From NCBI GenBank assembly GCA_012932295.1, contig JAAONU010000006.1:17748904-17812903 (forward strand): 64,000 nt of DNA, read 5' to 3'. The translations under genes and the position numbers were made by a program. This document shows positions 35,934-48,800 of this stretch, piece by piece; within the stretch, counting starts at the first letter, position 1; every line of letters begins with the position of its first letter. The DNA comes from Cyclina sinensis. Its lineage: Eukaryota; Mollusca; Bivalvia; Venerida; Veneridae. Under the pieces are notes generated by a model. The model was not told the origin of the DNA and did no database searches. It saw nothing but the letters and a program-made list of their open reading frames with translations.

Positions 35934-37737
35934 TCACCCTTCCCCCTCACTCTCTGTCACATACTGATCATCATCTTCTTCATCATCACCATCATCACCT
36001 ATATCATCTGGCAGATTGAACCGAACAGTCTGTATATCAATGGGGTCAAAGGGCACAGATGCATGCTGGTTAATGTCAGATACAATCACTTCATCATCAT
36101 CGTAGGAGTCTGTGGAAAAGTTATAATGATGTATGTTACTGCTACAGCATAGAAATTACATTAGAGCTCTATCAATTTTATTTTAGATAATTTTTTCCAT
36201 CATAGATCACTGCTGAATTTGATCTCAATTTGATCAATGTTCAACTTCTACACTCAAGAATTAATTTCCTTAGAAAAAAATACGATAAAGATTGCAGCTG
36301 CCAAATTACATTTCTAGGGGAAAAATCACTCTTTTAAGAAAAGAAGAGAAAGGGTACATGTAGGTGCCATTTTACCAGTATTTTTACCTGAGACTTCCTC
36401 ATCATCATTATCATACAGTGAAACCGAGCTGCTTGGTTCATCTATCTTAGACACCAGTTCAGCAAGGTCCGTAAAGTAGGCCAGTCTGTGTGTATGTGGC
36501 TGAAATATGCAACATAATAATCATTCTTTTGAAACAAAACCTCATCCAAACAAGACTTTTTTCCATCTCTAGAAGAACTGCATACCACAGGTTGCCTACA
36601 TCTTTTCATCTCAAACTTTAATTAGAATTTTTTTAAAATCATAAAGCATTTATTTAACCAATGTTGGTGACACACAATTATTAAGAATTAAAGTGTGGGC
36701 ATTCCAAAGAGTCACATATAAAATTCTAACTATCAGTGTTGATATATATTTACCATATCAGGATCTGATGCCCTAGATCTTATTTGTTTTCTCTCTAGTT
36801 GTTTCTTGTCCTGGAAGAGTTTACTGATAAGCCCACCTCTCTCCCAGCCTGACAGGAATGTCTTACCATGATTGTATCCTACATCCTAGAACAATACATA
36901 ACAGACATATCTTTAACTAAAACCTGTTTATATTACTGAGGGAACACAATTTCTCCAAGTCATACTACAATTACATCATACAGTAACTAACAATGAAATG
37001 TCTGCAGATTATTGTACAAGAACAGCCTTGTTTAAACAATCCTCACAGTCTACAAATTAGATAGAGTGCAACTTATATAAGATATAAAGCTTTGTTTTGT
37101 TTGTTTTTATTTGGGGTTAAATGCCAGTTTCAACCTCTTTTTGGTAACATCCCGGTGGTCTGTCCACCTAACAAGTATTCCTAGGTATCTTACTACTTAC
37201 CAATCTCTCTGCAAGTGACTGACTGCTTCCTCACTTGAATCAGTGGTGAGGGACAAATGACCTTTAGACACATTATCCCAGATAAATTATCACGGAGAAA
37301 TTAGCCCTGGTGGGGTTTGAACCAAGAACTCCTCGACTGACAATCAGATGCTCTATTAAGCTAGCAGGGTCTGCATATCATTATAGTATTTACTACTGCA
37401 CTTCATTGGTATTTGCAATATATTACAGATAAGTAGTTTATGAAGGCTGCATAAAGACAAGTAATGACAAGAGTATAATCTTGAATTACACTTAGAGGTC
37501 TGTACAATCTAGAACTATCACTAAAGGTGATTAATACCCCCACATGGGTGCTTGATACTGGAACTGGAAAGGTTAGAATCAATGGCATAAAGTGACATAA
37601 GAAACATGGAAATATGTATGTATTTTATATTTAATAATATTGGATATAGAGAAAACAATTACCGGTAGACCATTGAACTGTATATATTCTAGTAGAAATA
37701 GCTGATGCTCTAGCTGATCTCTTCTGGAATAAGACAT
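35934..37737 (-). CDS. Small acidic-tailed protein, family not recognised
   Basis: Four minus-strand exons fit together with exact phases: 37663-37737, 36754-36885, 36388-36499 and 35934-36109. Starting at the ATG at 37735-37737 the product is 164 residues. The ATG follows TAG directly, which could be either an in-frame stop or a splice acceptor, so earlier exons are possible. The protein opens MSYSRRDQLEHQLFLLEYIQ and continues through DVGYNHGKTFLSGWERGG. It then has a basic stretch (QDKKQLERKQIRSR), an ELVSKIDEP segment, and an acidic tail (DDDEVIVSD, then GDDGDDEEDDDQYVTESEGE) before TGA. There is no signal peptide or membrane segment, so it is probably nuclear or cytoplasmic. I cannot name the family. 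Confidence 0.65.
37095..37380 (-). repeat. tRNA-derived SINE
   Basis: Read on the minus strand, it begins with a tRNA-like head: A-box-like TAGCTTAATAGAGCA and B-box GGTTCAAACCCC. A body with CCTAGGAATACTTGTTAGG follows, and it ends in a T-rich-complement tail (AAATAAAAACAAACAAAACA). It lies in the first intron of the acidic-protein gene. Confidence 0.8.
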
Positions 37738-39160
37738 CTAGAGCATTCACGAGCTTTACTTCAAAAACGATCATCATTAAATTTTACAAATACATATTTG
37801 GGCTTAAATACATCCTTATCCATCTGGGAAAAAATCCCTGACTGTTCCTGTAACTCATGAGGTATCATTCAGAAACTATTTTTCTATTCTTAATTAAAGT
37901 AAACAGTGACCTTGATCCAACTGGCCCAATTTTCAATCCCAAGCGTCGTCTTTATAGAAACTATCTTTAAAGAAGGTTTCATCACAATATCTCATTCGTA
38001 ACTCAAGTTATTGAGCAGAAACCTTTTTTTTATTTTTAGTAACAGTGACCTTGACATTGACCTCAGCAGCCCCAAAGTCGAACTTGACCTGTATTTTGTC
38101 ATGTTACACCTGTGTACCAAAAATGGTTTAAATCTGTCAAGCCTTTCATGAGGTATTATCCGGAAACCAGTTTTTCTATTTTTAGTTTAAGCGAACAGTG
38201 ACCTTGACCCAACTGGCAAAATTTTCAATCCCAAGCCGCATTTTCATAGAAGCTACCTTCACAGCAAATTTCATCAAAATATCTCATTTCTAACTCAAGT
38301 TGAGCAGAAATCATTTATTTTCTATTTTTTGTTTTGAGTAACAGTGACCTTGACCTTGGCCCCAACAGCCCCAATTTCAAACTTGACCTGTATCCTGTGA
38401 TGTTCCACCTGTGTATTGATAATTGTTTCAATCTGTCAAGATTTCATGAGTTGTCATCCGGAAACCATTTTTCAACCATTTTATTATTTTTAGTAACAGT
38501 GACCTTGACCTTGGCCCCACCAGCGCCAGTTTCAAAGCTTACCTGTATGTTATGATTTTACACCTGTGTACTAAAATTATTTAAATTTGTCAAGCCATTC
38601 ATGAGTAATTGTCCAGAAACCGTTTTTCTATTTTTAGTAACAGTGACCTTGACCTTGGCCCCACTAGCCCCAATATCGATGTTACACCTGTGTTCCAAAA
38701 ATTGTTTAAATCTGTCAAGCCATTTATGAGTTATTGTCCGGAAACCGTTTTTCTATTTTTAATAACAGTGACCTTGACCCCACCAGCCCCAATATCGAAA
38801 ATGACCTGTATCTTATGATATTACACCTGTGTACCAAAAATTTTTTTTGATCTGTCTAGCCTTTTATGCGTAATCATCCAAAACCGTTTTTTTTCTATTT
38901 TTAGTAACAGTGAACTTGACCTTGGCTCCACAAGCCCCAATATCGAAATTGACCTGTATCTTGTCATGTTACAACTGTGTACCAAAAGTTTTTTTAAATC
39001 TGTCTAGCTTTTCATGAATTATCGTCCGGAAACCATTTTTCTATTTTTAGTGACAGTGACTTTGACTTTGGCCACACCAGCCCCAATATCGAACTTGACC
39101 TTCATCTTCTGATGTTACACCTGTGTACCAAAAATTGTTTAAATCTGTCAAGCCTTTCAT
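37509..39160 (-). repeat. Tandem array, 147-bp units with GTGACCTTGACC, and Helitron-like end
   Basis: At 37509 the sequence CTAGAACTATCACTAAAGGT, then GATTAATACCCCC, is the complement of the same hairpin-plus-CTAG terminus seen at 27824. From about 37900 to 39150 there are nine units of about 147 bases, each with AACAGTGACCTTGACC, CACCTGTGTACCAAAAATTG and CCGGAAACC(G)TTTTTCTATT. The other terminus is not seen; a LINE begins at 39168, so the element may have been cut by it. Short open frames within are repeat shadows. Confidence 0.75.
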
Positions 39161-39167
39161 GAGTTTT

Positions 39168-42100
39168 TGATTGATTGATTTATTTATTTGGTTAACAAAT
39201 GTACAATAGTCATAAAACATTACATCAAACATGATTAAAACAATACATATGATTAGTCACGATAAGCAATGATCTATGACAAAGTACATCAAAAACCTGG
39301 ATAACACAAAAAGGGGAGCCCTTATTTCCATTGTGGTCCAAGACTATTGATGGTTTGACGTAGAGAGACATGAAAGATGAAAAATAAAAGTCATGTGATG
39401 TATATATAAGAATTTAGTAAAAATTATGCATTATCACAGTTAAAACACAGTATTTAATACAGATGAAATAGATACCAGTAGGTTATCACATAAGTCCATA
39501 GCTATCACAGTTTACAAAGTGTTATCCATCAGATAGTTTTTAACACACATTTTAAATAGACTGATGTTTGAAATAGTCTTGATTGTCAATGGCAGTTTGT
39601 TCCACAGGGTTATACCATTATACATGAAAGTTTTCATACCTACAGATTTGACTCTTGGAACAGCAAAAGAACAATTTGTGCTAGATCTTGTACCATAAGA
39701 ATGCACATTGTTTTGCAATGTAAAATGTTCACTCATGTAGTCTGGTGAAAGTCCATTCTTTATTTTAAAAACATGACAGAGTATAACTTGTTGGACTCTT
39801 TTTTCTACAGGGAGCCAATTAAGTGCTTCAAAATGAGTAACAGCAATATGAGATCTGCAATCCAAATTTAAGATAACTCGCATAAGTTTATTTTGTGTTA
39901 CTTGAAGTTTATCCCTCCATCTTTTTGAAAGTCCATAGTACCAGAAAGAACACGCATAATCAAAATGACACTGAATAAGAGACATCACTAACAATTTTTT
40001 GGTATGGTCAGTAAGAAATTGTCTCTTTCTATTTGAAAATTTAAGTCTAGAGGTTGTTTTCTTAATAATAGAACTAGCAATAGAATCACCAGATAAATTT
40101 TGATCAAGTTCAGCACCTAGATATTTTACTGAAGCAGTAGACTGAATAACTGTATCATTACATTTAATATTAAGAGTTTATTTGAACGTAGATTCTGCTT
40201 AGTGCCAAACAAAATTGATTCTGTTTTGCCCAAATGAAGAGATAACTTGTTATCTATTAACCAATTACTAACATTCTTAAGATCATAAGTCAGCTGCTCT
40301 TCAATAGTATTTCTATCCTTACCACAACAAGGAATACCTGAATCGTCTGCATATAACAAAGGTTTGTTTTCAACTACAGCACACGTATTGTTGACATATA
40401 CTGGGAACAATAGAGGGCCTAAAACAGACCCTTGTGGAACACAACAGGTAACAGTACTAGGGTTAGATGAGACACCTGATACAACTACTGACTGCTGTCT
40501 ACTAGTATTAAATAGATATGACTTAAACCAGGTAATAATGTCTACACTTAAACCTATGGCTTCTAGTTTCATGATAAGGAAAGAGTGGTCAACTGTGTCA
40601 AAAGCCTTTTGCAAGTCAAGAAGAACCATGCCTACTAAATTGCCTTTATCGTTCTCAAGTTTTATAAAATCTGACAAATGTATAAGACAAGTATCTGTGG
40701 AATAGCCACTTCTAAATCCCGATTGAAAATTGTATAGTAACTTATGTTCTTCTAGGTAATTAACCTGATCATAGACTACCCGCTCAAAAATTTTAGAAAT
40801 AATACAAAGAATTGAAACTGGTCTTTTATTACCTACTTCTGTTTTATCAGTCTTTTTAAATAAAGGAACCACCCGGGCTGATTTTAATTCATCTGGGATC
40901 ACACCTTGTATTAAAGAGAGATTTATGACATGTGTTAACGGACAAGCTATGCATGTAGCCCCATCTCTTACAAATCCAGAGGGAATACCATCCAATCCAA
41001 TGGATTTGTTTATACCAAAACCGTTTACGAGCTTGACTATCTTATTCTCAGTTACTAAAGAAAAAGAACAACTATTTGGAGATACACCCTTATTACGATA
41101 AAAAGTCGTAACAAAAGAGTTACCAAATAGTTTAACTGGTGTAGGAAGTTTAGCAACAAGTTTAGCTGCAACAGTTGTATAAAATTATTAAAACTTTGTG
41201 CAACTTTTAATTTATCAAAACAAATGTCACCATCAAGTTTAAGACCTATGTTACTACTACAAGATGAAGAAGGCTTTTTGATGGCATACCAAGATCTTTT
41301 AAATATTTCCACAAATACTTAGAATCATGCTTATTGTCCTCAAAGGCACATGTGAAAAAATCTTCTTTAGCTTTAAGAATTGTTGACTGGGTTTTGTTTC
41401 TAAGAGTTTTAAATAGTTGAAAATTTTCCTCAGATCTGCAATGCTTGTACTTATGAAAAGCTGTATTTCTGCCTTTTATGCATTGAAGAACTTCTTCATT
41501 GACCCATTGTTCAGTCCTTTGTTTAACTCTCAATTTTTTAACTGGAGCAAGGTTGTCTTAGGCTCTTTGAAACAACGTTTTAAAGTTGACCCAAGCCTCA
41601 GAAACATAAAATAACTGAACTCCAGTCAGCACATAACAAATTTTCTTGGAAAGCTTCCTTATTGTAATATTTTAAGGATCTAACATTTACAGTATTGTGT
41701 ACACCAATAAAAGTTTTTGAGACTTTTCTTGAACAAAATGTTAAAAAATGGTCACTAAAACAAGTTTTAACAACACCTGAGTTTATAACTTTATCACTAT
41801 CTGAGGTAAAAATGAGATCAATGATAGTGGAAGATGTTTTTCCTATACGGGTACAATCTGTAATTAATTGTTTAAGATGAAACATGTTCATAAAAGACTG
41901 TAAAACACAATTATTTGATAAAAAGTCTGTATTAAAATCGCCTAAAATAAATGTCTCAAACTGTAAAATATTAGCAGTACTTGAACAAACTGATTCTAAA
42001 ATGTCATAAAAGGAAGTCTGTGTTGGTAGTCTATAAATAACTGATAGAAGTATTGGTTTTGACCTAGGTAGAAGAATCTCAATCCACACTGCTTCAAGGT

Positions 42101-42762
42101 CACAATGTTGAAGGTCGTCTCTAGTAATGAAGGCCAAGTCTGAACGGATATATATACAGACACCTCCACCATGTCTGTTCCGGTCCCTGCGAACGATTGT
42201 GTATTTGTTGATGAAAAGCTCAGAATCAAAAACTGATTCATCTAGCCATGTCTCAGTGATTCCTATGAAAGCTGCGTTTGTATTTTTTGCAATAAATCGA
42301 ATTTCATCTAACTTTGGTAGAAGGCTTCTTACATTGACATGAAGAAAGTGAAGACCACGTCGTCTAAATTGATTAAAATCATCAACATAATTCGATTCTG
42401 GTCCCGGACAGGGATGAACGTCTCCACACAGAAGAAGCATCGTCCCTAACCACACACTGGGTTTGCATGATGAGTTTGTTTCCTTTGAACAAGAAAGCAC
42501 ATCTGTAGAGCTTACATGAACTCTGTTTACATGCTCAAACATAAATAAGTGGCCATATGGTATGGAAGTAATAAGGTGTCCTAAATAAAATCCATCCGGT
42601 AATACGTACAGTTTTTTGTTTATGTGTTTCTCCTGAGTTGAAGACAATATAAATATGAACAAAATTATGCTGAGTTTCAATATTTCCATCCTGATTATTG
42701 TAGCAGTTAGGCAAGTTGAATACTTGTTGAGTTTAAAGTAAATTTCTGTAATTATTGTTTAC
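39168..42762 (-). mobile_element. CR1/L2-like non-LTR retrotransposon (LINE), frames broken
   Basis: Minus-strand element ending in an AATCAATCAATCA-type 3' tail (plus-strand TTGATTGATTGATT at 39168). The endonuclease open frame is 42689-41598: a hydrophobic start, then LLCGDVHPCPGP, LHVNVRSL, GITETWLDES, LGDFNTD and SDHF. These are the conserved blocks of APE-type endonucleases with their Glu, Asp/Asn and His residues. Linker pieces lie at 41533-41246 and 41312-41055. The reverse transcriptase frame is 40995-40126: VVPLFKKTDK, DLQKAFDTVDH, PQGSVLGPLL and YADDS. A C-terminal thumb-like part lies at 39994-39512, with NWLPVEKRVQ and YGTRSS. The domains are in order but in separate frames, so it is nearly full length and inactive. 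Intergenic copy next to the duplicated locus. Confidence 0.9.
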
Positions 42763-43555
42763 ATAGAGGTTGGTTGGTTGGTTGATTCACAGATAGCAGT
42801 CCACACTTTTGTAGCCATAAATGCGAATTGGCCATATAGAACTTCTGTACGAGAAGGTAATTTTGAACTCAAATGTCATTTCTGAGATCTAAAATAATTT
42901 AAATTCTACGATTTTTCATTTTGAGGAAAGAGAGTGATTATAATTATTTGTGTTTTGCCAGGTACACTAATATTAATGTTCATCAGTGTTATGCAGGAGC
43001 TTGAATTCGAAACTAGTCAATTTTAATGATTTAGCTGATGCGAGCAGTCGAAAAAAAAGCTGCAGACAGTCAAACGGATTTTGTGGAAAAAGGGAAGCTA
43101 TGACAGCTATTAATTTTATGATTTTTCAGACCTTCTGTTTGAGAAGAGCAAGGAGAAGTAGGTCTTTTATATCCATAATTTTCCTGTGAGTTTTTGCAAT
43201 GGTTCAGATTTGGCCAATTCTGGCTCGGCAAACCTTGAAAAAATGGCGAGGAGAGGCCAAGATTTTTTTTTATTGTGAAAGACTTTGAAGTTTTCATAGG
43301 TTCTAGTTGATGTTTATTGAACGTTTATGGTCTTGTGACTACAGTTTAAATCATATCTTTTTTAGGTTGTTGTTTGTCTGTGTACAGAGAGGGTTTTTTT
43401 TAAAGTGAGACGGTAATCAAGCCGAAGAAACCTGTCGAAAGTGTGGTGTGCCACCACATCCTTCAATGGCCGATTTAACACTCCGGTAATGACGTCATCC
43501 TCAGGTATAAACACGGTGATTTCATGTCTCCCTAGGTCACACACCAGCAAAACAC
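42763..43555. other. Noncoding spacer left of the second LU locus
   Basis: A GGTTGGTTGGTT run sits at the 5' edge of the LINE. No gene is seen in the rest; the 72-codon minus-strand frame at 43362-43580 carries no recognisable motif. Confidence 0.5.
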
Positions 43556-43605
43556 ACGTTGTTGGATCGGGGCTTATCATTGTTTAAACTGTCATCATCC
43601 TACGA
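43556..43605 (+). pseudogene. Fragment of the decayed MCT last exon
   Basis: GTTGGATCGGGGCTTATCAT, then TGTTTAAACTGTCATC, repeats the text at about 7017-7055, including its in-frame TAA. This piece therefore derives from the already dead exon copy and marks sequence carried along with the segmental duplication. Confidence 0.7.
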
Positions 43606-45689
43606 AATCTTTGCTAAAAGAGGCACGTTGATTGAATGCTCGAACATGACTATTACTCAAAGTTTCAAAGTTTATTGGCAAGGTCGGCATATATCATACC
43701 TTTGGTCAATTAACAATATTCAAAATACACTGAGCATGTTTAGAAAATTCAACTATAGATATGTCATTTTGTAGTTGAATCATTGAGCTCTGGCAGTCAG
43801 AATACCGTCTCAAAATGCGTATCTTGCTTTGACTTTTACAGCCAAAGACATATTTTTATCCTTTCATATTGTTCAGATTTAAATTCGAAAAGAAGTTTGA
43901 CACATTTTTATTTATGACAAACTACATAGAACCGCGTTTTCAGCTGATTAAGTTCAAAGACATTGTATCAACACCTAATTGTGAAACAAAACTGCTTTGC
44001 CTATGACAGTCAAACAGTTAATTTTATGAGTTAAGTGCTTGACTGACTTCAAAAATGAAAAAAATATATATCTTGTCGTCATATGAAAAGGTCTGAATAT
44101 TTATGATAAAATCGCCTGTTGTTTGAACTAGCATAGTTGTGTTTGCAAGATATGTGACTCATTGGACTTTTCCATCGTTTACCTAGTATAGAAATGTTTG
44201 CTCGCATTTTGGTGGAAATCTTAATTTCTTCAAAAAGTCGATGCTATTTTCTGACATAAAAGTTGACACCAAAGTCATTATTTGAGAAGAATGAATTAAT
44301 TTGAAAAAGGTTATTCAGTGCCAAAATCTTTTCATTGAAATTAGTTATTTTTTAATGCTTTAGTAAATGGTTCATTACAAAAAGACATTTATCGTTTATG
44401 TTCATTTTAATATGTGTTCCAGAACAGAACAGAACAGAATCCGATTGTCAGGTCTCTCGATATTTTAAATCAACGACACCCACTTTCCCAAATCAAAGAA
44501 AAAATATCTTTAACCATAGCACATTTAAATTAGAAACGATTCTCAAATATCTCGAGCAAATATTGCAGTACAAGCAATGGTAAGATATCACGATTTATGT
44601 AAAGTCAAGTCTGACATGTTAACCTCTTTAAGTCACTGAGGTCAACCTTCTGTCCCTTTCTCAGACTATAATCGTACTTTTAAACATTTTCAGCACTAAC
44701 TTACCCTCAAATATTATATAAAATTATGTTATCAGGCTTGTGTGATAAATTTTAAGCCTAACACAAAATTAAAAGTAAATATTTTACTCAATGAACGATC
44801 ATTAAGATGGGTGTTTTAGTGTTTTGTGCGCATCACCAAAATACCACGTGTACCTTAAAAAGACAAACACTTAAAACGAAAAGAAAGCTAAAATGTTCAA
44901 CATTTTAAGACCAATGGCACCAAACACACCACTATAAAAGATAATCCATATAAGCTTTTCTTACGGATACAAAATAGTTGCATTTTATGACGAACTTTAA
45001 TTTATTCTTCATATACTTAAGTTGACTTGCTGCAGTTAGTAAATATAGGATAAAGAAAAATAAAGAACATATGAATAAGTAAAACTTTGCCGTGTGTTTT
45101 TTTTTGTTGTTATTGTTGTTGTTGTTGTTTCCCGTATAGGGAGACCACTGGCAACCACAATCATGATATGAACATGACCTAGTTCCTATTTTGTCAAAGA
45201 TAGGTCACTGAGTTGTTATACATGTAAGCAAACGTAGACATATAGAGATACAGATAACAACAACAGAAGGATTCTAATTCTCATATAAGCAAACGATATT
45301 TTACTTTTAAAAGAAATATTATTTCTGTATTGGAAATGAAAGGTTTGTAAATATGATTTGATTACCGTTAGTAATTTGTCAAATGATTTATAATTTAGTT
45401 ATAATTTGTGAATTATATAAAAACAACGTAAGTCATCTTTGAATTTAATGAATGCACTTTGAATTATTATAAGTATACTATACTCGATATTTATATACAC
45501 ACTGGCTACGTATGACTGATACCAAATTTGGCCTCACAGTAGTGAAGATAATTGACTTAGACGACTATAGCTTCTAAATACTACATTTTACTTCGGCCTG
45601 TACAGTTAATGAACCTCTAACTTATATATGGTTTTATACTGGGCATATATGTGAATTATTAAATAAAAGCATCAATGATTAGACCACCT

Positions 45690-45830
45690 GAGAACAGTTT
45701 TTCAATATAAGCCAATGGAGAACAGTTTTTCAATATAAACCAATGGAGAACAGTTTTTCAATATAAACCAATGGAGAACAGTTTTTCAATATAAACCAAT
45801 GGAGAACAGTTTTTCAATATAAAAAGCTCT
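45690..45830. repeat. 28-bp minisatellite just upstream of gene 2 exon 1
   Basis: The unit GAGAACAGTTTTTCAATATA plus ARCCAATG is repeated four times, followed by a fifth partial unit. It lies about 35 bases before the acceptor of the signal-peptide exon. Gene 1 has a single copy at about 10310. Confidence 0.95.
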
Positions 45831-45862
45831 AAAAGAGAATTTGTGTATCTTCTTTTTTTCAG

Positions 45863-48800
45863 TGCAGACGTGTTTCCTGTGCTTCATTGTTACCGGTTTT
45901 CAAGCAGGTAGGTAGAAAAATGCCTTATATCAATATTCTGACAAAATACTACTAATGGAATAACAAGAAGTTACAAAATATATTTTTGAAAGAAAATACT
46001 GAGTTTTCAACTTTCAAATAATGTATTTCGTAGTTGACATTAACCTAAACATAATTTATAAAAACCACTTACAGCATTCGACATTTTATTTTCAAAATGA
46101 CGCAAAATACTTGATTCAGTGGTAAATAAAGATTCCTTAAAGTCGATGTTACTTCTTCAAAATAAGCCTTTGATTGTTGCATTTTGACCGATCAAGTGAA
46201 CAGTGCTTCAATGTCCTCAAAGTAGAAGATAAGGCTTCGTACATTTCTCACCCTTCCACTTCATCTTTACCAAACAGTTATAATAATATATAGGAAATGC
46301 ATCCGAGAAAACAAATCTCGATATCAAATAATACATGGCTATTTCGCGCGGCAGTGGCAGTAGTAAAATGGCAGGAATGTACTTTTAGACTGTCAAATTC
46401 CAATATCACTATAACTTTGATTAGCAAGGCGCAGATTACAACTCAACCCTTTAACGTCTTTAGTGTTCTTGTAACAAAATGACCGTTTGTTGCGACAGAT
46501 GGCTACACCTTGAATTTCAATGAGAAAGTCACCATGGTCTCAAGCAATGCCGAAAAGTCAAACCTCGTTGCTCAGAAAGACGTTCTTTAACGTTTTTATT
46601 TTGTAGTCATACTCTATTGATTTAACCCTGGAATCTTTATTTCCTTTGACATCACAAGATGTTTGTATAAAGTGATTCATACCATCATCGGATGTCCACG
46701 GTCGGTCCATTACGTGACACTTCATTCATCGACGGTTAAGGGAATATATACTGTGGGTATCAGACAATGCATTCATACTGACCGTTATGACAAGTGCAAC
46801 GTATTTCAAATTTTTAATGCATGTTAGCCATAAAAGGCTTCCGAATCTGCCAATGATCTTGAGTGCTGGTCACACGCAGACCTCAGAGGCCCTTCTCACC
46901 TTAATGGTATGTTTACCTCGTTTAAATTAAACAACCAAAGATTTCTCTTGAGCTCTCAATTTTTGTTAATTTCGCCAAAAAAAACCGATATAATATCTGC
47001 AAATATATGTAGAATTTTGACAAAAATGGTGATAAAACACTATTTTAACAATTCATATTCAAGGTTTTTTTATATTTTATGGAGACCTTTGACCGAGGTC
47101 TTGTAATACACTATGGATATTTCTAGTTGCACCATTTACAAAACGTTAATCCAGTAAGGATTCAATCCCATGGCCTCTACATATTTCTCTTCGAATTGTC
47201 TTTATATATCCATTAATAGTTAATAAACTAATTTTCTTTTCCAGTAATTGTGAACGGACAACTCTCTAATTTGACATGCAAAAGTTGTAACAGAGTTACT
47301 AGTCTAGATTATTGTTCTGGTTCGGTTAAATGTGCCGTTGGGGAGGTATGTACAAAATTTGTGAATAATTCCTCAACAGCGCCCTAGCACAGTGTCACGA
47401 AACGCTCGATAAAATTGTATATAGAGATATGTCTAGAACAGATTTACATAGCCTTAAGTTGAAAATCTGGTCAATGTGTCATTCTTACCTTATCTAAAGA
47501 ATTTAAACTTTTGTCCGAAAATTATTATTATTCTAAGTGTATTTCCTATGTAACATTTAATTACTTAATTATTGGGTTTTTAAAGTATGTTTTACACCTA
47601 CATTTTCCAATGAGTCGATGTTGTTTATTTACAGTTTATATATAAATCAAGGTTGTTGTTCTGAGACAAAGCACTTCAGTCAGTAAGTTTAAACAGTGAT
47701 TGATGCATAGTAAAAGATTCACATCTGAAGTATAAGATAGTAAAAAAATGAATGCTCGAGAAAAATGGCTCATTCGATGGAAGAAATATTAGTAAGTTAT
47801 TAGACCTATCTTCGAAGAGAGTTATCATGTTTTAAAATCGTGTCGCTGAAAAGGTTCATTTAACCGAAAAGATTGATTACTTTTTTTGTGATTCGCAGAT
47901 ATGTTACATGGAAGAACTAATAACAGATGAGATAACTGTGGTTTACAACGGTGGTTGCCGATCAAAAGTTGTGAGTACAGAGACATTTTTAACATTTGTT
48001 TCAAACAACAATTTTCATAGAAATAAGAGAGACTGCATTTTTTCGCGGGGAGGGAGGGCCGGGGGTACATACCGCAAAGTGAATTGTTGTTATACGCATA
48101 ACTAGTGTCGTAATAGTAGAGTACTGTAGGTCAGGTGTGATTTTTTATGCCCCCACAAAGTGGGGAGCATATAGCGTTGCACTTGTCCGTCCGTACGTCT
48201 GTCCGTCCGTCCGTACGTCCCGAAATCTTGTGAACGCAACTCCTCTTAAACCGGATGGCAGATTTTGCTTAAACTTATAGGGATGAACAACCTTAATGTG
48301 TAGATGGTAGTAAAGGAAGGAATATTCGCTGCGACCAAATTTAACAGAATTATGGCCCTTGGTTGATTTTTTCAATATATACTATGTAGAAATTTTGTGA
48401 ACGCAACTCCTCTTAAACCGGATGGCAGATTTTGCTTAAACTTCCAGGGATGATCAACCTTAATGTGTAGATGGTAGTAAAGGAAGGAATTTTTGCTGCG
48501 ACCAAATTTAACAGAATTATGGCCCTTTGTTGATTTTTTCACTATATACCATATAGAAATTTTGTGAACGCAACTCCTCTTTAACCGGATGGCAGATTTT
48601 GCTTAAACTTCAAGGGATGAACAGCTTTAATGTGTAGATGGTAGTAAAGGAAGGAATTTTTGCTGTGACCATATTTAACAGAATTATGGCCCTTTGTTGA
48701 TTTTTTCACTATATACCATATAAATAATTGAACATATAAATTTTACATTTGTAATTTAATTTAACATGTACATAAGGTTACCTGTAGATCATTTTAGGTA

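Noticed and set aside
37340..37380. tRNA gene
   Set aside because: A and B boxes are present but the sequence cannot fold into a full cloverleaf and runs into a SINE body; it is the head of a SINE.
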